From assembly GCA_037442385.1 (NCBI GenBank), contig JBBIQJ010000113.1, forward strand, positions 1-8,354: a stretch of 8,354 bases of DNA. The letters are read 5' to 3'. The notes beneath the pieces were generated by a model. The model was not told the DNA's origin, ran no database searches, and saw nothing but the letters and a program-made list of their open reading frames with translations. The DNA is from LDYB01 sp037442385. Lineage in GTDB: Bacteria > Armatimonadota > Fimbriimonadia > Fimbriimonadales > GBS-DC. How positions within the stretch are numbered: position 1 is the first letter of the stretch; each line of letters begins with the position of its first letter. This document shows positions 1 through 5,263 of this stretch, piece by piece. The position numbers were made by a program, and so were the translations under genes.

Positions 1-210
1 TTCGCCTCACTCTACAGGCGACTGCGGGGCATTAGGGGCTTCCGTAATGTGTTGGTGCATGAGTACCTCCAGGTAGACTTGAACCGTATTGCGCGGTACA
101 CACGCCGTGCGCCTGCCCTCTTCCGCGATTTTGCCGGACGAGCTGGCGGCGGGGGGGAATCTCGACTCCGAAGCCAGCTTAAGGAGCGCATCTATAGAGG
201 ATCAAGTTGA
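1..210 (+). CDS. HepT-like HEPN-domain toxin (DUF86), C-terminal part only
   Basis: The reading frame is open from the first base to a TGA at 208-210, giving 69 residues of a gene that starts before the window. Residues 10-33 read GIRGFRNVLVHEY followed by LQVDLNRI, which is the hallmark C-terminal segment of HepT/DUF86 proteins. R15, H20 and Y22 form the RX4HXY motif (bases 43-66). In the family, R and H belong to the HEPN ribonuclease site, and the tyrosine is AMPylated by the partner MntA nucleotidyltransferase antitoxin. mntA usually precedes hepT, so it would sit just left of the window. The family normally ends near the 'FRDFA' stretch seen at about residues 41-45. Here a glycine-rich tail and about 15 further residues follow, encoded just after a G7 run (151-157), so an authentic extension or a frameshift in the run are both possible. 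Family assignment is confident; activity is inferred. Confidence 0.82.
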   Translation, partial: FASLYRRLRGIRGFRNVLVHEYLQVDLNRIARYTRRAPALFRDFAGRAGGGGESRLRSQLKERIYRGSS

Positions 211-362
211 CCAATCCCGCTACCGGGCGGTCTCGAGTGATCCTGCTCTGTCGCAAGGTTTCGCATTCCACCTCTTGGCACGATTCGCTTCGTTGCGTGG
301 GGCGCGGCGACCGCGTCCTGTTCCGCGAATCCCCCGTTCTTTCGCTGGGACGCCATGCCCGA
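211..362. other. Gene-free spacer with hairpins
   Basis: No frame here looks like a real protein: reading frames on either strand are rich in Arg, Pro and Ala and run through the terminator or neighbouring genes. It contains an 8-bp stem at 300-307/311-318 with the three-base loop CGA (one G-T pair), enclosed by a second inverted repeat, GATTCGC at 282-288 and GCGAATC at 325-331. This nested structure may be a remnant of a dispersed intergenic repeat or simply compositional. Nothing else is recognised. Confidence 0.4.
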
Positions 363-406
363 TAAAGCAAAAGCCCCCCGCTCCGCAAAACGGGAAGTGG
401 GGGGCT
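363..406 (-). terminator. Rho-independent terminator of the oxidoreductase gene
   Basis: On the minus strand, AGCCCCCCACT (406-396) pairs with AGCGGGGGGCT (382-372) through 11 positions including one wobble pair. The inner arms add CCG/CGG pairs (393-391 with 385-383) around a short loop. The stem is followed on the minus strand by TTTTGCTTTAT, a T-rich tract. It lies 24 bases after the stop codon of the minus-strand oxidoreductase, the expected place. There is no matching T tract on the plus strand, so it should act mainly on minus-strand transcription. Confidence 0.85.
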
Positions 407-429
407 GCACCGACTCTTGAACGCCGAGT

Positions 430-1425
430 CTACTCCTCCAGCTGGGCAATCTCGACAGGCGCGCCGCCGCGCCGCGCCGACTCCCACGCCGCCTCCGTGA
501 ACGCGATTACGCGCAGAGCATCTTCCGGACGCGATTGCACCTCCTCGCGCCCCAGAATCGCGTTCACGAAGTTAATCACGGGCTGGGAGCCGGGCGGCAG
601 GTTCTCCACAGGATAGCGATGCCCATGTGCATCGCAGATTTCCAGACGGTCGTGCCTGATGAGATAGGTGCCCTCCGAACCCACAACGGTAATTTCTTCG
701 TGCCAGCCGACGGTCGTACTGCCGATAACGGAGAGGTTGCCAATCGCGCCGTTGGCGTACTGGAACGCCAGCGCAGAGTCGATATCCACGGGGCGGTCGT
801 AATAGTTGATATAGGCGCTGACGCGCACCGCGGGCGCCTCGATAATCCACATCAGGAAGTCCACCAGATGGGAGCCTGTGTCGTTTAGCTGCCCGCCACC
901 CGACAGCGCGGGGTCCTGACGCCACGAGCCAGCCGTTGCCCGCATCCAGTTCTGCAGGTTGATGGCTTGCACGAAGTGGGGCTGCCCTATCTCACCGCGC
1001 CGAATGCCCTCATAGACATACCGGTAGGTGGGAATATAGTGGCGCTGATAGGCGACTAGCCCGATTTTGCCCGTCTCGCGGAATCGACGCACCAGCGTGC
1101 GAGCATGCTCCACCGTGCAAACCATCGGCTTCTCAATCATCACATGGAGACCCTTATCCAGCGCGTCCATCGCCTGCTGGAAATGGAGCGTGTGCGGTGA
1201 GACAATCAGCACCCCGTCCAGCGACTCTTTTTCCAGCATTTCACGATGGTCGCTGTAAAAGGGCACGCCCTGCAGATGGGGAAACCGCTCGAGGGTGCGC
1301 TGACGCTGTTCTTCGCTCGGCTCCGTGATAGCGACCAGTGCCGCTTCCGCAACTCCTTGAAGCACATTAATATGGTGGCGTGCCATGCCACCACTGCCAA
1401 TCAAACCCAATCGTACCTGACTCAT
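430..1425 (-). CDS. Gfo/Idh/MocA-family NAD(P)-dependent oxidoreductase
   Basis: This is a 331-residue cytoplasmic dehydrogenase of the family that oxidises or reduces sugars, inositols and related polyols with NAD(P). The N-terminal Rossmann fold shows GLIGSGGMARHH at 7-18. The nucleotide-side EKP motif is at 98-100, with the catalytic-type lysine at 99. The C-terminal alpha/beta domain carries the GGGQLNDTGSHLVD signature at 176-189, with D182 and H186 in the positions usual for substrate binding and proton transfer. The length is typical of the family and the protein looks complete. I chose the ATG at 1425 over the in-frame start 8 codons upstream (1449), because AGGAGG sits 7 bases before it and the Rossmann strand begins at once. 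The gene stands alone, divergent from the kinase and ended by a strong terminator. The substrate cannot be told from sequence, and neighbours give no sugar-pathway context. Confidence 0.93.
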   Translation of the reverse strand: MSQVRLGLIGSGGMARHHINVLQGVAEAALVAITEPSEEQRQRTLERFPHLQGVPFYSDHREMLEKESLDGVLIVSPHTLHFQQAMDALDKGLHVMIEKPMVCTVEHARTLVRRFRETGKIGLVAYQRHYIPTYRYVYEGIRRGEIGQPHFVQAINLQNWMRATAGSWRQDPALSGGGQLNDTGSHLVDFLMWIIEAPAVRVSAYINYYDRPVDIDSALAFQYANGAIGNLSVIGSTTVGWHEEITVVGSEGTYLIRHDRLEICDAHGHRYPVENLPPGSQPVINFVNAILGREEVQSRPEDALRVIAFTEAAWESARRGGAPVEIAQLEE

Positions 1426-1432
1426 CGATTTG

Positions 1433-1438
1433 CCTCCT
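1433..1438 (-). promoter_or_regulatory. Shine-Dalgarno AGGAGG that fixes the oxidoreductase start
   Basis: A perfect AGGAGG on the minus strand lies 7 bases upstream of the ATG at 1425. It lies inside the coding part of the longer alternative frame that would begin at 1449, which argues strongly for the shorter protein. Confidence 0.85.
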
Positions 1439-1447
1439 GCATCCAGC

Positions 1448-1477
1448 ACTTTACCTGATTCGCAAGCACACTTCCAA
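1448..1477 (-). promoter_or_regulatory. Candidate promoter for the oxidoreductase gene
   Basis: Minus-strand TTGGAA (1477-1472; 4 of 6 to TTGACA) and TAAAGT (1453-1448; 4 of 6 to TATAAT) are separated by 18 bases. They would start a transcript near 1441, just before the Shine-Dalgarno site. The match is only moderate. The -35 element overlaps the inverted repeat at 1469-1492, which would suit repression or autoregulation. Confidence 0.35.
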
Positions 1478-1492
1478 TTCCTGCAGGAAGTG
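1469..1492. promoter_or_regulatory. Inverted repeat in the divergent promoter region (candidate operator)
   Basis: CACTTCC (1469-1475) and GGAAGTG (1486-1492) are perfect 7-base arms separated by 10 bases. An overlapping perfect 12-base palindrome, TTCCTGCAGGAA, covers 1478-1489. A dyad of this size in the 96-bp gap between two divergent genes is what a dimeric transcription factor site looks like. No regulator gene for it is visible in the window, so the role is inferred. Confidence 0.4.
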
Positions 1493-1506
1493 CGCGAGCA
1501 ACACGG

Positions 1507-1512
1507 AATAAT
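1507..1512 (+). promoter_or_regulatory. Candidate -10 box upstream of the kinase gene
   Basis: AATAAT (5 of 6 to TATAAT) ends 9 bases before the kinase ATG. There is no Shine-Dalgarno match close to this start, and no good -35 hexamer at the expected place. The hexamer is also inside the perfect 11-base palindrome GGAATAATTCC (1505-1515). If it acts as a -10, the transcript would be leaderless or nearly so. Confidence 0.3.
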
Positions 1513-1521
1513 TCCCTGCTG

Positions 1522-4020
1522 ATGGACTGGGTGGCTGCGATTCTGCAGAGTGCATCGGGGGGCGTAGGAACTGAGGCGCTGACTCAGTTAATCCGCGCGG
1601 TTGCGACGCACACGGGCGCGTGGAACGCGCTGGTGGTCAAACGCGCCCGCGGGGCCCCTGTGATACTCGCGCATGCGCCCCATTCCCCCAGCTTAGTATC
1701 GCTCCCGCCAGCGATCCAATACGATACCGCCGACTGGCAACAGGTTGATGGACATGCATGGCGCGTCGTAGATCTACCCGTCCCTGAGCTGTATTATGTG
1801 CTTCGGGTATCGCCCGAGCGTCAGGGCGAAGCCGTCTGGAATGTGGTCTGCCACCTGACACGCTTGCTGGGTCAACACGAGCGCTTCCATCGGGAGATGG
1901 GGAGCCTGCGGCGGCTCTCGGAGCGCCGACTGGCGGCAGTGGCAAGCCTTTACGAGAACGCGCTCACGCTCGGCGAGGAGCAGCTGGAGTGGTTTCTGTG
2001 GAACGCCACCCGGCGCGCCGCGCAGGCGATGGAGGCTCAGGCATGCTCCCTGATGCTGTTAGACCCCGACACACAAACCCTGCGCATCGCCGCCCACTAC
2101 GGCTTACCTGATGAGCTTGTCCAGGAGGTATCGGTGCCGCTCGGCGAAGGGATTGCGGGCAGAGTGGCGCAAAGCGGCGAGCCAGTGTTGATTACCGACC
2201 CGAACCAGGAACCTAGCCTGAAAGGGGTTCCGACGCGCCCTGAAATCAGCGCCTCTATCTGCGTGCCCCTGCGCAACCGCGACAATCAGGTCTTCGGCGT
2301 GATGACTCTTCGCCGACTGCATCCCAACCCCCCTTTTGAAATCGAAGACCTGCGTATGTTCACCATCTTCGCCTATCAGGTCGCCCTGGCTATTGAAAAC
2401 GCCCGCCTCTACGAGCAGCTCCACCGCAATATCCAGCGCCTCACCACGCTGGTGAACCTCGCGCAGGTCATCACGGCGGAGCTCAATCTGGACACGCTTT
2501 TCGAGATTGTCGCCCGCCAGATTACGGAAGTGGTGGGTTTTCCGAGAATCGCGCTCTTTTTGCGCAAAGGCGATTCCCACACCTACGAGCCGCGCCTGCT
2601 GATTGGCTACCATGCCGAAATGTTCCCCCGCCGCGGTTTCAGCAGAGGGCATGGCGTGGTGGGGATGGTGGCGAAAAAGCGTGTCGCGCTGATTGTGCAG
2701 GACGCCCGCCAGGAAAACGCGCTTCTGCGCGGCTTCGGGCGCGCCATCGGGGCAAACCGCTATTGCGTCCTCCCCATTACTGTGCATGGGAAGTGCATCG
2801 GCGTGCTACTGGTTGATAACGAAGACAGAGGTCAACCCTTCACCCCCCAACAGGTCGAGCTGCTGGAGGCGTTCGTCAACCAGGTGGGGATTGCCATCGA
2901 GAACGCGCGGCTCTACCGCGAGATGGAGAACCGCTATCGCGAAAACCAGAGCCTCGCCGCGTTTCGCAACAATATTCTGAGCAGCCTGGGTTCGGGCATG
3001 TTCACGCTCGATACCGAAGGACGCATCTCCACTTGGAACCGGAAAGCGGAGGCAATTACGGGGATTCCTGCCAGGCATATCCAGAACACACCCTACAAAG
3101 CGGCGCTCGAAGAGATGGGGATCGAATCGGAAAAACGCACGCAGGTCGCGGAAGCGATTGAAGCGGTGCTTCAAGGCGCGGGGGCGCGTTCGCTTTACAA
3201 GGTGCGGATTCACAATCAACAGGGCTTGCGGATCCTGAACTTCACGATTACGCCACTCGTGGTTGGCAAGCACACGATTCAGGGCGCAGTATGCGTGTTT
3301 GAAGACATCACCGACTATGTGCGCATGGAGGCGCGTCTGAGCGAGGTGGAGCGCCTCGCCACCGTCGGGCAGCTGACCGCCACGATAGCGCACGAGATTC
3401 GCAACCCCCTCACCGCGCTCAAAGGCGCCGTGGATCTGCTCGCACGCGAGACCCTGCCCGACCACCTCGGCATGTATATAGAGGTGATTCAGGAGGAGGT
3501 TCAGCGTCTCGCGGCGCTGGCAGACGAGTTTCTGGAGTTTGCACGCCCGTTTCGCATCGAACGCCAGCGTGTGGCGCTTCGCCCCATCGTGGAACGCTCC
3601 CTGCGTGCCTTCGCCCCCATGCAAAAAGACAACACGCTTCAGCTCGTCTGCGAAGTGCCTCCAGAACTGACCCTGCAGGTAGACCCCGCTCGCCTCGAAC
3701 AGGCGCTACGCAACCTTATCCAGAACGCGATTCAGGCGATGCCCGAAGGGGGAAGCGTCATTGTCCGTGCCGTCGAGACCGAGTACGAAGTCGGCATCCA
3801 GGTGCAAGATACGGGTCCCGGAATCCCGCCCGAACTGCGGGAACGCATCTTCACGCCCTTCTTCACCACCCGCACACGGGGAACCGGACTGGGGTTAAGC
3901 ATCGTCCAAAAGATTGTGGAAGGGCACCATGGGCGTGTAATGGTGGAATGCCCCCCTGAAGGAGGCTCTATCTTCACCCTCTGGTTGCCGAAAATAGATA
4001 TACTTGCTTCAGAGGAGTGA
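1522..4020 (+). CDS. Soluble multi-sensor histidine kinase (GAF x3, PAS, HisKA, HATPase)
   Basis: This 832-residue sensor kinase should phosphorylate the response regulator encoded 37 bases downstream. The order of parts is a degenerate GAF-like N-terminus (about 1-130), a GAF domain (about 150-297), a second clear GAF (about 305-465), a PAS domain (about 480-605), HisKA (about 612-680) and HATPase_c (about 705-828). Each clear GAF ends with the usual IENARLY helix (291 and 459 regions), which leads into a signalling coiled coil. The phospho-acceptor is H624 in HEIRNPL. The N box contains N735, the first G box is DTGPGIP (763-769), the F box FTPFFTT starts at 777 and GTGLGLS is at 787-793, so all catalytic motifs are intact. 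The HEIRNPL form and overall type resemble NtrB/AtoS-class kinases. There is no hydrophobic membrane segment, so the signal should be cytoplasmic; its nature is not evident. ATG 1522 is the first usable start in the frame. Confidence 0.95.
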   Translation: MDWVAAILQSASGGVGTEALTQLIRAVATHTGAWNALVVKRARGAPVILAHAPHSPSLVSLPPAIQYDTADWQQVDGHAWRVVDLPVPELYYVLRVSPERQGEAVWNVVCHLTRLLGQHERFHREMGSLRRLSERRLAAVASLYENALTLGEEQLEWFLWNATRRAAQAMEAQACSLMLLDPDTQTLRIAAHYGLPDELVQEVSVPLGEGIAGRVAQSGEPVLITDPNQEPSLKGVPTRPEISASICVPLRNRDNQVFGVMTLRRLHPNPPFEIEDLRMFTIFAYQVALAIENARLYEQLHRNIQRLTTLVNLAQVITAELNLDTLFEIVARQITEVVGFPRIALFLRKGDSHTYEPRLLIGYHAEMFPRRGFSRGHGVVGMVAKKRVALIVQDARQENALLRGFGRAIGANRYCVLPITVHGKCIGVLLVDNEDRGQPFTPQQVELLEAFVNQVGIAIENARLYREMENRYRENQSLAAFRNNILSSLGSGMFTLDTEGRISTWNRKAEAITGIPARHIQNTPYKAALEEMGIESEKRTQVAEAIEAVLQGAGARSLYKVRIHNQQGLRILNFTITPLVVGKHTIQGAVCVFEDITDYVRMEARLSEVERLATVGQLTATIAHEIRNPLTALKGAVDLLARETLPDHLGMYIEVIQEEVQRLAALADEFLEFARPFRIERQRVALRPIVERSLRAFAPMQKDNTLQLVCEVPPELTLQVDPARLEQALRNLIQNAIQAMPEGGSVIVRAVETEYEVGIQVQDTGPGIPPELRERIFTPFFTTRTRGTGLGLSIVQKIVEGHHGRVMVECPPEGGSIFTLWLPKIDILASEE

Positions 4021-4042
4021 AAGCACTTGCTACCGGATGGGC

Positions 4043-4048
4043 AGGTGA
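4043..4048 (+). promoter_or_regulatory. Ribosome binding site of the response regulator
   Basis: AGGTGA lies 9 bases upstream of the ATG at 4058, in the 37-base gap after the kinase stop. It supports this start and independent translation initiation on a kinase-regulator message. Confidence 0.6.
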
Positions 4049-4057
4049 AGCAAAACG

Positions 4058-5236
4058 ATGGCAAAAATTTTGATCGTGGACGACGAGCAGAACATTCGGC
4101 GTGTGCTGGCGCGCGCTTTCGAGAAAAACGGCTATGAGGTGGGCGTGGCAGAGAACGCTCACCAGGGGTTGCGCATGGTGGACGAGTTTCAGCCCGACCT
4201 CGTGCTGAGCGATGTGGTGATGCCCGGTCCAACAGGGCTGGAGCTACTCAAAAAACTGCGGGCGAAATATCCCGACCTGCCTGTGGTGATGATGACCGCT
4301 TACGGCACCATCCCGATGGCAGTGGAAGCGATTCGAAACGGCGCGTTTGAGTTCCTCACCAAGCCGCTGGATATGGAGTCGCTCTTCAAAGTAGTGCGCC
4401 ACGCCCTGGAAGAGTCCCGAAAACCGAAGACCCGCGCGAAGCCGAAAGCAGCGACTTCTGCCAAAACGGTGTTCATTGGGCAGAGTCCGGCGGTGCAGGC
4501 GGTGCTGGAAATCGTGGAGCGCGTGGCAAACACCCGCGTCACTGTGTTGATTACAGGCGAAAGTGGCACAGGCAAGGAGCTGATTGCCCGCATGCTCCAC
4601 GAGAAGAGCGATCGCGCCAGCGGTCCGTTTGTGGCTGTCTCGTGCGCTGCCATCCCCGAAACGCTGATTGAGGTGGAACTGTTCGGCGCGGTCAAAGGCG
4701 CGTATACGGGCGCCGAAACCGACCGCATCGGCAAGTTCGAAGCGGCAAACGGCGGCACGCTCTTTCTGGACGAAATCGGCGAGGTGCCCCTGCTGGTTCA
4801 GGCGAAACTGCTTCGCGTCATTCAAGAGCGCGAAATCCAGCGACTGGGCAGCAACGAAAGCATCCCAATCGATGTGCGCCTGATTACCGCCACCAATCGC
4901 GACCTGGAGCAGGAAGTGGCCGCACGCAACTTCCGGGAAGACCTTTACTATCGGCTCAAAGTAGTGCATATTCACCTGCCGCCACTGCGTGAGCGCCCTG
5001 AAGACATCCCCCTGCTGGCGGAATACTTCATGAAAAAGTACGCCGCCGAGAACGGGCGCGCTCTTGAGCAAATCAGCCCGGAAACCATCGCGCTCCTGCA
5101 GCGCCACTGCTGGAAAGGCAATGTGCGCGAGCTGGAGAATACGATTGAGGCGGCTGTCGCGCTCGCCCCACCTGACGCCGACACTCTGACGCCCGAACAC
5201 CTCCCACCCCACTTCCACACATCCAGTGGCAAGTAG
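4058..5236 (+). CDS. NtrC-family sigma-54 response regulator lacking a DNA-binding domain
   Basis: This 392-residue protein has a receiver domain (1-118) with acidic pair D8/D9, phospho-acceptor D52, T80 and K102. A basic Lys/Pro/Ala linker (about 120-136) leads to an AAA+ sigma-54 activator domain (about 137-382). Visible motifs are Walker A GESGTGKE (167-174), the sigma-54 contact loop GAYTGA (214-219), Walker B GGTLFLDE (232-239), sensor I ATNRD (278-282), the FREDLYYRL arginine region (292-300) and sensor II GNVRELEN (354-361). The contact loop has Tyr where the family consensus is GAFTGA. The protein stops about 30 residues after sensor II, so the usual C-terminal Fis-type helix-turn-helix is missing. 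The next gene starts 27 bases later, leaving no room for a frameshifted domain. It is the evident partner of the upstream kinase. It could activate sigma-54 polymerase from solution, as FlgR of Helicobacter does. Targets are unknown. Confidence 0.95.
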   Translation: MAKILIVDDEQNIRRVLARAFEKNGYEVGVAENAHQGLRMVDEFQPDLVLSDVVMPGPTGLELLKKLRAKYPDLPVVMMTAYGTIPMAVEAIRNGAFEFLTKPLDMESLFKVVRHALEESRKPKTRAKPKAATSAKTVFIGQSPAVQAVLEIVERVANTRVTVLITGESGTGKELIARMLHEKSDRASGPFVAVSCAAIPETLIEVELFGAVKGAYTGAETDRIGKFEAANGGTLFLDEIGEVPLLVQAKLLRVIQEREIQRLGSNESIPIDVRLITATNRDLEQEVAARNFREDLYYRLKVVHIHLPPLRERPEDIPLLAEYFMKKYAAENGRALEQISPETIALLQRHCWKGNVRELENTIEAAVALAPPDADTLTPEHLPPHFHTSSGK

Positions 5237-5251
5237 GGGTGCCCAAAAGGG

Positions 5252-5257
5252 TACAAT
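5252..5257 (+). promoter_or_regulatory. -10 box for a probable leaderless purH transcript
   Basis: TACAAT (5 of 6 to TATAAT) in the 27-base gap after the response regulator is followed by only 6 bases and then the purH GTG. There is no normally spaced Shine-Dalgarno sequence. This -10-to-start spacing would place transcription at or next to the GTG, as in the TANNNT leaderless genes known from Deinococcus-Thermus. No convincing -35 hexamer is visible. purH may still also be read from the kinase-regulator message. Confidence 0.45.
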
Positions 5258-5263
5258 TGGGGC

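Noticed and set aside
275..292. A sigma-54-like promoter, TTGGCACG, in the spacer
   Set aside because: The -24 half fits, but there is no GC at the required 10-base spacing for the -12 half (the nearest GC is 2 bases too close), and no gene follows on that strand.
89..616. A 175-codon plus-strand open frame from the HepT end into the oxidoreductase gene
   Set aside because: It overlaps the HepT frame, runs through the terminator stem and continues antisense to the oxidoreductase; its composition is low in hydrophobic core residues and matches no family.
1426..1449. An alternative upstream start (1449) for the oxidoreductase, adding 8 residues
   Set aside because: The AGGAGG site lies inside this extension with ideal spacing to the ATG at 1425, and the extra residues do not belong to the Rossmann fold.
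2104..3624. Two antisense open frames of 227 and 272 codons opposite the kinase
   Set aside because: They are the complement of well-conserved GAF, PAS and kinase coding sequence and have no domain or start signal of their own.
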